From Vibrio profundi (GTDB lineage Bacteria; Pseudomonadota; Gammaproteobacteria; Enterobacterales; Vibrionaceae): a stretch of DNA of 64,000 nt. Below are positions 7,775 through 16,650 of the stretch, in pieces. The DNA lies in the NCBI RefSeq assembly GCF_005281835.1, contig NZ_RZIS01000007.1, positions 124,001-188,000 of the forward strand. The letters are read 5' to 3'. The position numbers were made by a program, and so were the translations under genes. The notes under the pieces are model-generated. The model saw only the letters and a program-made list of their open reading frames with translations. It did not search any database and was not told the DNA's origin. How positions within the stretch are numbered: position 1 is the stretch's first letter; each line of letters starts with the position of its first letter.

Positions 7775-9693
7775 AGGCTGTCCATTTCCTGCTGCATTTG
7801 CTCAAGTTCTTCCTGAGCTGACATCCAATCCATTTCAACGTCTTCAAGTTCAGATTTACTGGAGGCTTGTAATGCCAATACTTGGTTAAGTTTAGCTTTA
7901 TTTTCGGCTTCATAAAGAGAAGTGTCTGACAATTGTTGCTCAGCCTCCTCTAAAGCAGCACTGAGCTTATCCATTTGTTTCTCTAGCTGTGTCAATTTCT
8001 TGCGAATTGGTGCCGTTAGTTTTCTGAACTCGGCTTCTTTACGCTTTTGATCTTTTTTCGCTGCGGCACTGTTGGTGCTTTCTTTTACTGGCGTTAATGC
8101 CTGAGCCTCTTTGCGCTCGACTTTTTGTTGTTCAGTCAGCCACTTATAGTAATCAGCAAGATCACCATCAAATGGTGCGACTTGGCGGTCATGAACGAGA
8201 TAAAGGTCATCAGTCGTTGCGCGCAGTAAGTATCTATCGTGGCTGACGATAACCATTGCACCTTCGAAGGTCTGTAAAGCGAAGGTCAGTGCCTGACGCA
8301 TATCCAAATCAAGGTGGTTGGTTGGTTCATCGAGCAGTAATAGGTTGGGTTTTTGCCAAACCAGTAGCGCTAATACTAATCGTGCTTTCTCACCGCCAGA
8401 AAAAGGAGCGACTTTATCCAGTGCTTTTTCTCCTTGGAAGCCAAAGCTGCCTAAGTAATCACGCAGTTGTTGCTCTGTGTGTTTCGGAGCTATTTGCATC
8501 ATGTGCTGTAGCGGTGTTTCTTCTGGATGCAAGGTTTCGAGTTGGTGCTGTGCAAAGTAGCCAATTTTAACCCCTTGCGAGTAAGTTAAATCCCCACCTT
8601 GCTGTTTCAACTCACCTGACAGCAACTTGATTAGAGTCGACTTACCCGCACCGTTGCGGCCTAGCAGACCAATACGACTACCAGGAACGAGATTTAAGCG
8701 AATCTTTTCAAGAATTAAGTTATCACCGTAACCAGCAGACACCTCATCCATCATCATTATTGGATTGGGTAGCGCTTCTGGCTCTCGAAATTCGAAACTG
8801 AATGGGTTGTCGAATTGAGCTGGCAGTACTTGTTCCATTTTTTCTAATGCTTTAATACGGCTTTGTGCTTGGCGGGCTTTAGATGCTTTGTAACGGAAGC
8901 GGTCAATGTAGCTCTGCATATGCGCCATTTGCTTTTGCTGCTTTTGGTACATAGCTTGCTGTAGGACCAGCTTTTGGGCACGCTGCGTTTCGAATGAAGA
9001 ATAATTACCCGTGTATTCGTTAAGTAGTTGGTTCTCTACGTGAATAATTCGGTTAACAATTGGATCTAAAAAGTCCCTATCGTGCGAGATAAGGATTAGG
9101 GTGCCAGGGTAATTTTGTAGCCAGCGTTCTAACCACATGACGGCATCTAAATCCAAGTGGTTGGTTGGTTCATCGAGCAGCAACAGATCGCTTCGGCATA
9201 ACAGGGCTTGGGCCAAGTTCAAACGCATACGCCAACCACCCGAAAATTGAGTTAAGTTCCAACTCATTTGTTCTTGGCTGAATCCTAAACCGTCTAATAG
9301 CTCTGCGGCACGAGCACGAATGCTGTATCCACCGATTGTCTCAATTTTGCCGTGGATCTCAGCCACTAAGGTTCCGTTGTCTGCTTGCTCCGCTTTGGCT
9401 AAATCGTCTTCTAACCCTCGGTATTCTCTATCTCCATCAATCACGTATTCAATGGCTGTTCGTTCTAATGCGGGGGTTTCCTGTGCAACCCAAGCCAACT
9501 CCCAATGGGCGGGCTGGCTAAAGTTACCAGCGTCAATGGACAGTTCATCTTTGATCAACGCAAAGAGGGTGGATTTACCACAACCGTTTTTCCCGACTAG
9601 GCCGACCTTGTCACCCGGATGAATCGTAGCAGAGGCTTGATCAAGTAATGGCTTTCCGCCACGAAGAAGTTGAATATCTGAGAAAGTAATCAT
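7771..9693 (-). CDS. yheS: ABC-F family ATPase YheS
   Basis: 640 residues from ATG 9691-9693 (MITFSDIQLLRGGKPLLDQ); a 26-residue upstream extension in the same frame lacks family similarity. There are two ABC ATPase domains: Walker A GLVGKNGCGKST with signature FSGGWRMRL, and Walker A GLLGRNGAGKST with signature FSGGEKARL. Each is followed by LLLLDEPTNHLD. A linker and a C-terminal coiled coil (about 530-640) follow, with no membrane domain. ABC-F proteins act on the ribosome; YheS in E. coli is a translation factor that helps with difficult nascent chains. It is divergent from kefG, the conserved yheS/kefGB layout. Confidence 0.95.
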   Translation of the reverse strand: MITFSDIQLLRGGKPLLDQASATIHPGDKVGLVGKNGCGKSTLFALIKDELSIDAGNFSQPAHWELAWVAQETPALERTAIEYVIDGDREYRGLEDDLAKAEQADNGTLVAEIHGKIETIGGYSIRARAAELLDGLGFSQEQMSWNLTQFSGGWRMRLNLAQALLCRSDLLLLDEPTNHLDLDAVMWLERWLQNYPGTLILISHDRDFLDPIVNRIIHVENQLLNEYTGNYSSFETQRAQKLVLQQAMYQKQQKQMAHMQSYIDRFRYKASKARQAQSRIKALEKMEQVLPAQFDNPFSFEFREPEALPNPIMMMDEVSAGYGDNLILEKIRLNLVPGSRIGLLGRNGAGKSTLIKLLSGELKQQGGDLTYSQGVKIGYFAQHQLETLHPEETPLQHMMQIAPKHTEQQLRDYLGSFGFQGEKALDKVAPFSGGEKARLVLALLVWQKPNLLLLDEPTNHLDLDMRQALTFALQTFEGAMVIVSHDRYLLRATTDDLYLVHDRQVAPFDGDLADYYKWLTEQQKVERKEAQALTPVKESTNSAAAKKDQKRKEAEFRKLTAPIRKKLTQLEKQMDKLSAALEEAEQQLSDTSLYEAENKAKLNQVLALQASSKSELEDVEMDWMSAQEELEQMQQEMDSL

Positions 9694-9872
9694 AGAGAAT
9701 GCATTGAGATTTGAGGTAATTAGACGCCTGCATAGTAGGCTGAAACCAGATAAAAGTCGATCATTAACCAATTTGGGTTATGATGCATATTGGATAACAT
9801 ATTGATAACCTTTGTTTTGAAAATTTTGTGGCGTTGCCACCGCTTTGTTTTGTTAAGGAAACTCTCCAAGGA

Positions 9873-10457
9873 ATGAATAATAGTCCGTCTACTGATGCCG
9901 CCGTACCTAAAGTATTGGTGATTTACGCTCATCCTGAACCGCAGAACTCGATTGCCAATCAAGTCATGATTAAAAAGATCGAGGCGCTGCCGCACGTCAA
10001 AATCCATGACCTCTACGGCACCTATCCAGATTTCTTTATTGATGTTGCCTATGAACATCAATTACTCAGTGAGCATGATGTGATCGTTTTCCAGCACCCT
10101 CTTTATATGTACTCGTGTCCAGCTTTGCTAAAAGAATGGTTTGATCGAGTATTAGGCAAAGGGTTTGCGTTTGGGGAGCAAAGCGCACTAGAAGGCAAAC
10201 ATTGGCGCAGCATTATTACCACAGGTGGTAAAGCGGAAGCCTTTGGTGAAGGGGGCTATAACAAGTATCCGCTGCAGCAAATCTTACAGCCATTTGAATT
10301 GATGGCAGCTCTATGCCAAATGCATTGGATGGAGCCCTTAGTATTGCATTGGGCTCGTAATGTAACTGATATGGATCGTTATCAACACGCAGAGAAATAC
10401 CGACATTGGTTGCTAAACCCCTTGCAACAAGTAGGAGTCGAAGATGGCACTGACTAA
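9873..10457 (+). CDS. kefG: KefG, ancillary quinone/NAD(P)H oxidoreductase of KefB
   Basis: 194 residues from ATG 9873, chosen over an upstream in-frame start at 9828 because of the close AAGG and family length. The flavodoxin-like fold shows VLVIYAHPEPQNS, HPLYMYSCPALLKEWFDRV and TTGGKAEAFG. KefF/KefG-type proteins bind FMN/NADH and are needed for full activity of the glutathione-gated K+ efflux systems KefC/KefB. The stop overlaps the kefB start region by 14 bases, so the two are co-translated. KefG is favoured over KefF because it adjoins kefB and yheS. Confidence 0.92.
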   Translation: MNNSPSTDAAVPKVLVIYAHPEPQNSIANQVMIKKIEALPHVKIHDLYGTYPDFFIDVAYEHQLLSEHDVIVFQHPLYMYSCPALLKEWFDRVLGKGFAFGEQSALEGKHWRSIITTGGKAEAFGEGGYNKYPLQQILQPFELMAALCQMHWMEPLVLHWARNVTDMDRYQHAEKYRHWLLNPLQQVGVEDGTD

Positions 10458-12240
10458 TGATTTCCTGCAGAGCAGCGTAATATTTTTATCGGCGGCTGTG
10501 GTCGCGGTACCTTTGGCTCAACGTGCTGGTTTAGGGTCAGTACTTGGCTACTTGTTAGCGGGCGTCGCGATTGGCCCATGGGGCTTTGGACTAATCAGTG
10601 ATGTAGAAGAGATTCTGCATTTTTCTGAATTCGGGGTCGTACTGCTCTTATTTTTAATTGGTTTAGAACTGAACCCGAAAAAACTGTGGCAAATGCGAGG
10701 GCCAATTCTTGGTTTGGGCGGCGCTCAAGTGATGATCACGACTGCACTTATTGCGGCAGCGGCAAGCTTGTTTGTGGATAGTTGGCAAACCAGTTTGGTT
10801 ATCGGCATGGGCTTAGCTCTCTCCTCAACAGCAATCGCATTACGTGTGATTGAAGAGAAGGGGCTCGCAGGTAAAGAAGCCGGCCATTCTGGATTCGCGG
10901 TATTGCTATTCCAAGATATTGCCGTTATCCCTATGTTGGCGATATTACCTTTATTAGCAGGCAGTACTGGTGGCGGATGGCAAGATGCCGCTTGGATGGT
11001 TGGCGGAGTGGTTGGCTTATTTATCGGAGGCCACTATTTAGTTCGACCATTATTCCGATACGTTGTGATGAGTGGTGTTCGTGAGCTATTCACGGTCGCA
11101 GCGTTACTACTGGTGATCGGTATTGCAGTGTTGATGCAGAAGATCGGCTTATCTATGGCATTAGGTACTTTCCTGGCCGGCGTACTACTGGCAGAAAGTG
11201 AATATCGACACGAACTAGAAATCGCGATCGAACCTTTTAAAGGATTGCTGCTAGGCCTGTTCTTTATCTCGGTTGGTATGGCGGTTAACCTTGGCTTGTT
11301 AGGTTTAGAGCCGTTTAAAGTTTTGATTGCCGTCGCGGCTTTAGTGGTAGCGAAAGGTATGGTGCTGTACTTATTGGCTAGAATTTTTCGGATTAGTGCC
11401 AAAGCCAGAAGCCGAATGGCGATGATTTTGAGCCAAGGTGGTGAATTTGCTTTTGTTATCTTTACTGCAGCCAGTGCGCAAGGGATCTTAACGGCAGAGC
11501 AGTCTTCGTTCTTACTGGTTGTTGTGAGTCTTTCAATGGTAACCACACCAATCATGCTGAAGCTTCAAGATAAGTGGTTCGCGAAAAAACTGAATCAATT
11601 TGGTGAAGGCTCGATGTCTTCCGATGTTATTGATCGTAGCCCGAAAGTGATCATCGCTGGTTTTGGACGCTTCGGGCAAATCATTGGTCGATTAATGTAT
11701 GCCAATAAGATCCGGATTACGGTTTTAGAAAGTGATGCCAGCCAAATTCACTTATTACGTAAATTTGGCTACAAAGTTTTTTATGGTGACGCTACACAGC
11801 TCGACTTATTGCGCGCAGCTGGTGCGGATAAAGCTGAAGCGATAGTGATCTGTACCGACTCGCCAGATGAAATAATGAAGATTGTCGATTTGTGTAAGCA
11901 TCACTTCCCACGTTTGAAGATTTTGGCGCGAGCTCGAAGCCGAGTAGAAGCGTACCAACTGTTGAACCACGGCGTAGATAATTACTCGCGTGAGACTTTC
12001 TTAGGTGCACTAGACTTGGGACGCCAAGTGTTGACTGAACTTGGCATGCATCCATATCAAGCGAAGCGAGCTGAAGCGCATTTTAAGAAGTTAGATAATG
12101 CTATGCTCAAAGAGCTGTTACCACAGCACAATGAAGACAAAGAATTAGCCTTAAGAGCTAAAGAAGCCCGTAAAGAGTTGGAAGAAATTTTTGGTCATGA
12201 GATGGAAAATGATCGCCAATCTCGTAATTACTGGCAGTAG
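10444..12240 (+). CDS. kefB: Glutathione-regulated K+/H+ antiporter KefB
   Basis: 598 residues. The N-terminal 380 residues form a CPA2 antiporter domain of about 12-13 membrane helices, including LFLIGLELNPKKLW and FQDIAVIPML. A Rossmann RCK/TrkA-N domain follows (VIIAGFGRFGQIIGR, GxGxxG), then a charged C-terminus. It effluxes K+ to acidify the cytoplasm during electrophile stress; free glutathione closes it and glutathione adducts open it. It overlaps kefG and is followed by yheV after 44 bases. KefB and KefC are close paralogues; context supports KefB. Confidence 0.93.
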   Translation: MALTNDFLQSSVIFLSAAVVAVPLAQRAGLGSVLGYLLAGVAIGPWGFGLISDVEEILHFSEFGVVLLLFLIGLELNPKKLWQMRGPILGLGGAQVMITTALIAAAASLFVDSWQTSLVIGMGLALSSTAIALRVIEEKGLAGKEAGHSGFAVLLFQDIAVIPMLAILPLLAGSTGGGWQDAAWMVGGVVGLFIGGHYLVRPLFRYVVMSGVRELFTVAALLLVIGIAVLMQKIGLSMALGTFLAGVLLAESEYRHELEIAIEPFKGLLLGLFFISVGMAVNLGLLGLEPFKVLIAVAALVVAKGMVLYLLARIFRISAKARSRMAMILSQGGEFAFVIFTAASAQGILTAEQSSFLLVVVSLSMVTTPIMLKLQDKWFAKKLNQFGEGSMSSDVIDRSPKVIIAGFGRFGQIIGRLMYANKIRITVLESDASQIHLLRKFGYKVFYGDATQLDLLRAAGADKAEAIVICTDSPDEIMKIVDLCKHHFPRLKILARARSRVEAYQLLNHGVDNYSRETFLGALDLGRQVLTELGMHPYQAKRAEAHFKKLDNAMLKELLPQHNEDKELALRAKEARKELEEIFGHEMENDRQSRNYWQ

Positions 12241-12284
12241 TAACCTGATTTATCGATAAATACTTTATCGAGAGGATGTAGAAC

Positions 12285-12485
12285 GTGAAACAGAAGAAAC
12301 GCTTTATTGCTGGTGCAAGTTGCCCAAGCTGTAAAACTCAAGACACTTTACGCTGGTGGATTGAAAACAATATCGAGTTAGTCGAATGCGTCGAGTGTGA
12401 ATTTTCAGAGCAGCGTAAGCCGAAAGCTGTAGAAAAAAATGAACATGCTAAGCAAGAAATGATCGGCATTTTTAAGCCGGAATGA
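12285..12485 (+). CDS. yheV: YheV family putative zinc ribbon protein
   Basis: 66 residues. CPSC near residue 13 and CVEC near residue 36 form a four-cysteine zinc ribbon. The C-terminal half is charged. The function of the YheV family is unknown. The conserved order kefB-yheV-slyD is present. The SD is AGAGGATG upstream of a non-canonical first codon at 12285 (GTG). It probably belongs to the kefGB transcript. Confidence 0.88.
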   Translation: MKQKKRFIAGASCPSCKTQDTLRWWIENNIELVECVECEFSEQRKPKAVEKNEHAKQEMIGIFKPE

Positions 12486-12498
12486 TTGAGTTTCGATA

Positions 12499-12565
12499 AT
12501 TTGTCCCCATAATATTCGGGAACAAAATTTATTCCTAGGGCCTAGCGTATTGAGCCTAGGACCTA
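12499..12565. repeat. CTAGG-rich palindromic element between yheV and slyD
   Basis: Two CCTAGG hexamers lie within 30 bases (about 12533-12560: CCTAGGGCCTAG, then GAGCCTAGGACCTA). Just upstream is a hairpin TTTGT-C-CCC / GGG-A-ACAAA. CTAG is usually rare in enterobacterial-type genomes, so the clustering is notable. A similar CTAGG-rich nest occurs before fusA. It could be a small dispersed repeat or part of the slyD promoter/leader. Confidence 0.4.
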
Positions 12566-12582
12566 ACCTCCTTGGAGCCCCC

Positions 12583-13164
12583 ATGAAAATTGAAAAGAAC
12601 GTAGTAGTTAGCGTAGCGTACCAAGTAAAATTGGAAGATGGCGTAGTTGTTGATCAATCTACTGCTGAAGCACCGCTAGATTACCTTCACGGTCACAACA
12701 ACCTAATCACTGGCCTTGAAAAAGAGCTAGACGGTAAAGTGGCTGGCGACAAATTCTCTGCGACGGTTGCTCCAGAAGAAGCATACGGTGAGCACAACGA
12801 CGCTCTAGTTCAACGTGTACCTGCTAATGTTTTCCAAGGTGTGGAAGAAATCGAAGTTGGCATGCGCTTCCTTGCGGATACTGACCAAGGCCCTATCCCA
12901 GTAGAAGTAACTGAAGTCGACGGCGACGAAGTTGTTGTTGACGGTAACCACATGCTTGCTGGCCAGACGCTAACGTTTGACGTTGAAGTAGTCGCGGTAC
13001 GTGAAGCAACTGAAGAAGAAATTCAACACGGTCACGTTCACCAAGAAGGCGGTTGTGGTCATGACCACGATCACGAAGGTGGCTGTTGTGGTGGCGAAGG
13101 TCACGATCACGCTGAAGAGAAAAAAGACGGCTGCTGCGGTGGCGGTAGCTGTGGTTCTCACTAA
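12583..13164 (+). CDS. slyD: FKBP-type peptidyl-prolyl isomerase SlyD
   Basis: 193 residues from ATG 12583 (MKIEKNVVVSVAYQVK); an upstream TTG in frame is not used because the family starts here and the SD GGAG is close. The split FKBP domain contains LEDGVVVDQS and PLDYLHG, with an inserted chaperone flap domain (about 70-130). The tail from residue 145 is very rich in His, Cys and Gly (GGCGHDHDHEGGCCGG) and binds Ni/Zn. SlyD is a cytoplasmic foldase and metallochaperone for NiFe hydrogenase in E. coli. A strong terminator follows. Confidence 0.96.
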   Translation: MKIEKNVVVSVAYQVKLEDGVVVDQSTAEAPLDYLHGHNNLITGLEKELDGKVAGDKFSATVAPEEAYGEHNDALVQRVPANVFQGVEEIEVGMRFLADTDQGPIPVEVTEVDGDEVVVDGNHMLAGQTLTFDVEVVAVREATEEEIQHGHVHQEGGCGHDHDHEGGCCGGEGHDHAEEKKDGCCGGGSCGSH

Positions 13165-13201
13165 GAACGATATTGTTTTTAGTTGAATGAACGCACTGAT
13201 T

Positions 13202-13226
13202 AGCCCCCTTCATTGGGGGCTTTTTT
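13202..13226 (+). terminator. Rho-independent terminator of slyD
   Basis: AGCCCCC (13202-13208) and GGGGGCT (13215-13221) flank loop TTCATT and are followed by a run of T to 13226. Confidence 0.92.
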
Positions 13227-13304
13227 ATGCCTATCGAAAAATATGATTGAACAAGTAGCGGTTATATTGATACTGGAAGGTAATGATTAAAAAGGAGAGC
13301 AGTA

Positions 13305-14282
13305 ATGACACAACCTTTCTCAATAGCGATTCATGGTGGGGCTGGCACCATTTTACGTTCCCAAATGAGTGACGAATTAAAATCGGAAATCACCTCGGCG
13401 TTAGAGCAATCGGTACTGGCTGGCCATCAAGTGCTTAAAACGGGTGGTGATGCGGTTGATGCGGTGGTTGAAGCCGTGAAAGTCATGGAAGATTGCCCTC
13501 ACTTTAATGCTGGTAAAGGTTCAGTGCTGACTCACGATGAAATTGTCGAAATGGACGCTTCTGTCATGCATGGTCGTGAGATGGATGCGGGTGCAGTAGC
13601 AGGTGTTCGTCATATTAAAAATCCGGTGGAACTAGCTCGTGATGTGATGAACAAAAGCGATCATGTGTTGTTAATTGGCGAAGGTGCTGAGAAGTTTGCT
13701 TTTGAACATGATTACGATTACACCGAGCAAGATTATTTCCACACTGAGCGTCGTTATGAACAGCTACAATCGATGAAAGAAAAAGGTTTGTTTGCTTTAT
13801 CTGAATCTAAGTTTCCCGAAAGTGCCTCCCCGGATGAAAAGCCGCAATATCCGGATGACAAGAAGTACGGAACGGTCGGGGCAGTGGCACTGGACCAGCA
13901 AGGTAACTTGGCCGCTGCAACCAGCACTGGTGGCGTGACGAATAAGAAGTATGGCCGTGTAGGTGATTCCCCTGTAATAGGCGCAGGCACCATTGCTGAG
14001 AATGGCAATGTTGCGGTGTCAACGACAGGAATGGGAGAGTTCTTTTTACGTAAAATGGTCGCTGGTGATGTTGCTGCTCGTATGCGCTATCTAAAAGAAG
14101 ATGTACATGTCGCGTGTGAGCATATTATTCAAGGTGATTTAAAAGCGATGGGTGGCGAGGGCGGCTTGATAGCGGTTGATCATCTAGGGGATATTCATTT
14201 TGGTATGAATAGCTCTGGTATGTACCGGGCGAGTGTTGATGTGTCTGGTAATGTCGAAGTAAAAATCTATGCGGATGAATAG
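13305..14282 (+). CDS. iaaA: Isoaspartyl peptidase / L-asparaginase (plant type)
   Basis: 325 residues, behind AAGGAGAG. This Ntn-hydrolase starts FSIAIHGGAGTI. The proenzyme cleavage site is KKYGTVGAVA, with the N-terminal nucleophile Thr190 after autocleavage, and TSTGGVTNKKYGRVGDSPVIG forms the substrate loop. The family self-cleaves into alpha and beta chains and hydrolyses beta-aspartyl (isoaspartyl) dipeptides and asparagine. There is no signal peptide, so it is cytoplasmic. It stands alone between terminators and converges with slyX. Gene name by homology to E. coli IaaA. Confidence 0.9.
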   Translation: MTQPFSIAIHGGAGTILRSQMSDELKSEITSALEQSVLAGHQVLKTGGDAVDAVVEAVKVMEDCPHFNAGKGSVLTHDEIVEMDASVMHGREMDAGAVAGVRHIKNPVELARDVMNKSDHVLLIGEGAEKFAFEHDYDYTEQDYFHTERRYEQLQSMKEKGLFALSESKFPESASPDEKPQYPDDKKYGTVGAVALDQQGNLAAATSTGGVTNKKYGRVGDSPVIGAGTIAENGNVAVSTTGMGEFFLRKMVAGDVAARMRYLKEDVHVACEHIIQGDLKAMGGEGGLIAVDHLGDIHFGMNSSGMYRASVDVSGNVEVKIYADE

Positions 14283-14291
14283 CGATTGCTA

Positions 14292-14317
14292 AAGGTAACA
14301 GTAAAGCCTGTTACCTT
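14292..14317. terminator. Bidirectional hairpin between iaaA and slyX
   Basis: AAGGTAACAG (14292-14301) and CTGTTACCTT (14308-14317) are perfect 10-bp arms around TAAAGC. The T tails are short on both strands. It lies 9 bases after the iaaA stop. Confidence 0.6.
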
Positions 14318-14341
14318 CGTTTCACTAGCGCACATTGAAGA

Positions 14342-14569
14342 TTAATAATGTGGTGGTGGCGTTTCTTCAGAAGCGTCAGCCAAATTAGAGCTGTCCATAT
14401 TCTTTACTTTACCGACAACATACTTCATTTGATCTTGCATTTTAGTGATCAAAAGTTGCTGTTGAGTGAGAGCTTCGTTGAGGTCATCGATAGTTTGTTC
14501 TTGAAACGCTAGTTTGCATTCCAGATCATCAATTCGATTGAGCAAAGGTTGAATGTCTTTATCTGTCAT
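14342..14569 (-). CDS. slyX: SlyX family protein
   Basis: 75 residues with a heptad-rich coiled coil through about residue 50 (LLNRIDDLECKLAFQEQTID). The tail EETPPPHY is the characteristic PPPHY end of the SlyX family. The family is usually encoded next to slyD; function is unknown. The start lies one base after the stop of the upstream WD40 lipoprotein gene, so the two are probably co-transcribed. Confidence 0.93.
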   Translation of the reverse strand: MTDKDIQPLLNRIDDLECKLAFQEQTIDDLNEALTQQQLLITKMQDQMKYVVGKVKNMDSSNLADASEETPPPHY

Positions 14570-14570
14570 C

Positions 14571-15551
14571 TTAATCGTCGATAGTCCAAGCTTGTGCTAT
14601 ACCTGCCGAAGTGGCAGTAATCACTCGCTGCTGTGAATCAAAGGCAGCATCATACACTACCGCGCGAGGAGGGCGAGCATCTTTTAATGGCTCGACTTCA
14701 TAGTTAGATATCTTGTCACCTGTCTGAGTATCCCACACTGACACTCGCCCTGAGGGCGTGCCAGTAATTAGCTGAGAGCCATCATCTGAAAAACGAGCAC
14801 TCGAAAAGATTAGCTGGCGAGACCAACTGCTTAATTGCGCTAGCTCTTCTCCAGAATCTAAATCCCACACAACGGCTTGGTTACCGCCATCTGATGTGAA
14901 TGCTAGTTTCCCATCACGCTGTAAAGCGACTCGATTGACGCGTTGTTCGTGTTCGAATGTACGTAATACTAGCCCTGATTGCGTATCCCATAAGTAGGCT
15001 TTGTAATCATTTCCGCCTGAAAGTGCAAAGCGGCCATTTGGTGATAGTGCAACAGAATTCACTTTTTCTCGGTGAGCAAGGAACTCTAAGCGACGGCCGC
15101 TGACTAAGTCCACATAGATAGCTTTCCCGTTGGATAAGCCAAGGAGTACTTGCTCACCATTACTGGAAATATCGACATCGCGAATGAGGCCATCTGAAAT
15201 AGACCATAGCCCCTCAGCTTGAGTCCATGAAAGGTCCCAAACAGCGAAATTAATTTGGCTAGCGGTAATCGCGAAGCGGCCATTGTCTGATATGCGGATT
15301 CGATTGACTGAATTGGCGTCGGGATCTTGTTGGCCAAGTTGAGCTAGCTCTTTATTTTGGGCGAGGTCCCACAGCAATAAGTGCTTTTGTTTGGAATATA
15401 AAAGTGCAAAACGGCCTTCTCGACTTAACGCGAAGCTGGTGGTGCCATTGGGCTCAATATCCCAACGTTCTACGTCTTTGGCAGAGAAAAAGCAGCCATT
15501 TAACATAGCGATGACAAAGGCACATAGTAATGAGTGAGAAATTATTCGCAT
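14571..15551 (-). CDS. WD40-repeat lipoprotein
   Basis: 326 residues. The signal peptide ends in a lipobox, AMLNGC (Cys20), so this should be a lipidated envelope protein. The rest is a WD40/beta-propeller with at least five repeats of the form ISxNGRFAL...LWD (for example VALSPNGRFALSGGNDYKAYLWD). Such propellers scaffold protein complexes; no catalytic residues are apparent. It precedes slyX by one base and is divergent from fkpA. The slyX/WD40/fkpA neighbourhood hints at an envelope-folding role, by inference only. Confidence 0.82.
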   Translation of the reverse strand: MRIISHSLLCAFVIAMLNGCFFSAKDVERWDIEPNGTTSFALSREGRFALLYSKQKHLLLWDLAQNKELAQLGQQDPDANSVNRIRISDNGRFAITASQINFAVWDLSWTQAEGLWSISDGLIRDVDISSNGEQVLLGLSNGKAIYVDLVSGRRLEFLAHREKVNSVALSPNGRFALSGGNDYKAYLWDTQSGLVLRTFEHEQRVNRVALQRDGKLAFTSDGGNQAVVWDLDSGEELAQLSSWSRQLIFSSARFSDDGSQLITGTPSGRVSVWDTQTGDKISNYEVEPLKDARPPRAVVYDAAFDSQQRVITATSAGIAQAWTIDD

Positions 15552-15682
15552 TACATCTAATAATCCGGTTTGTGTCGACAGACATATAACTAGTATATTG
15601 GTATAACTAACATATTCACACCAATCTAAACACTAGATTTGTGCACAATAACCAATGGCTTGGCCATTAATTGGAGAATTTA

Positions 15683-16459
15683 ATGAAATCAGTTTTAAAA
15701 GTATCACTGCTTGCCGCAACGGTTATGCTAGCAGTTGGTTGTCAGAAAGAAGAACCAAAGGCAGAAGCTCCTCAAGTAGAAGAAGTTAAAGTAGAAGCAG
15801 TAAACTTTAAAACCGAAGATGACAAAGCGGCATATGCAATCGGTGTATCTTTCGCAAACTACCTGAGCACAAGCATTGATAAGCCAAGCGAGCTAGGCAT
15901 TAACCTAGACAAAGACATGGTTCTTCAAGGTATTGAGGATGTCTTCGCAGAGAAAACTGCACTTAACGAAGAAGAAACTCGCGCGGCATTAGAAGCACTA
16001 GACAAGCGTGTTGCTGAAACTATGCAAGCTCAAGCTGCTGAAAAGTCAGCTGCAGCTAAACAAGCTGGCGATGACTACCGCACTGAGTTTGCGAAAGAAG
16101 AAGGTGTAACTAAGACGGATACTGGTCTTCTTTACCAAGTAGTAACGGCAGCTGAAGGTGAGTCTCCAAAAGACACTGATACCGTTCAAGTACACTACAA
16201 AGGCACACTGATCGACGGTACACAGTTCGACAGCTCTTACGACCGCGGCGAACCTGCAACGTTCCCTCTAAACCGTGTAATCCCGGGTTGGACGGAAGGC
16301 GTACAGCTGATGCAAGTAGGTTCTAAGTACAAGTTTGTTATCCCGCCAGAGCTAGCGTACGGTGAGCAAGATACTCCGACAATTCCGGCGAATTCAACGC
16401 TAGTATTCGAAGTTGAGCTACTAAAAATCGATAACGGTGACGAAACCGCTACTCAGTAA
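15683..16459 (+). CDS. fkpA: FkpA-type FKBP peptidyl-prolyl isomerase, predicted lipoprotein
   Basis: 258 residues from ATG 15683 (SD TTGGAG). The N-terminal signal MKSVLKVSLLAATVMLAVGC has a lipobox at LAVGC, so the protein should be lipid-anchored; E. coli FkpA is soluble periplasmic. An N-terminal dimerisation domain (DKAAYAIGVSFANYL onward, about 50-130) precedes a C-terminal FKBP domain (VHYKGTLIDGTQFDSSYDRGEPATFP..., LAYGEQ, LVFEVELL). It catalyses proline isomerisation and acts as a chaperone for envelope proteins. A terminator lies at 16480-16508. Confidence 0.92.
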   Translation: MKSVLKVSLLAATVMLAVGCQKEEPKAEAPQVEEVKVEAVNFKTEDDKAAYAIGVSFANYLSTSIDKPSELGINLDKDMVLQGIEDVFAEKTALNEEETRAALEALDKRVAETMQAQAAEKSAAAKQAGDDYRTEFAKEEGVTKTDTGLLYQVVTAAEGESPKDTDTVQVHYKGTLIDGTQFDSSYDRGEPATFPLNRVIPGWTEGVQLMQVGSKYKFVIPPELAYGEQDTPTIPANSTLVFEVELLKIDNGDETATQ

Positions 16460-16479
16460 TTCGCTCTCATATTGAATCC

Positions 16480-16508
16480 AAAGGCCTAACTTAGTTAGGC
16501 CTTTATTG
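16480..16508 (+). terminator. Rho-independent terminator of fkpA
   Basis: AAAGGCCTAA (16480-16489) and TTAGGCCTTT (16495-16504) with loop CTTAG, followed by ATTGTTT. Confidence 0.85.
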
Positions 16509-16650
16509 TTTCTAGCTCTCTGAAATGTAGGGCTTTTAAATTTATTATTTGTTCTAAATCACTAGTTGTTATGTTAGCTAGGTGTGCAATTAAAATTTTC
16601 TGATAAACTTACATAAATTTGTTGATTTTTCACACGAAGGTAAGGAATAA

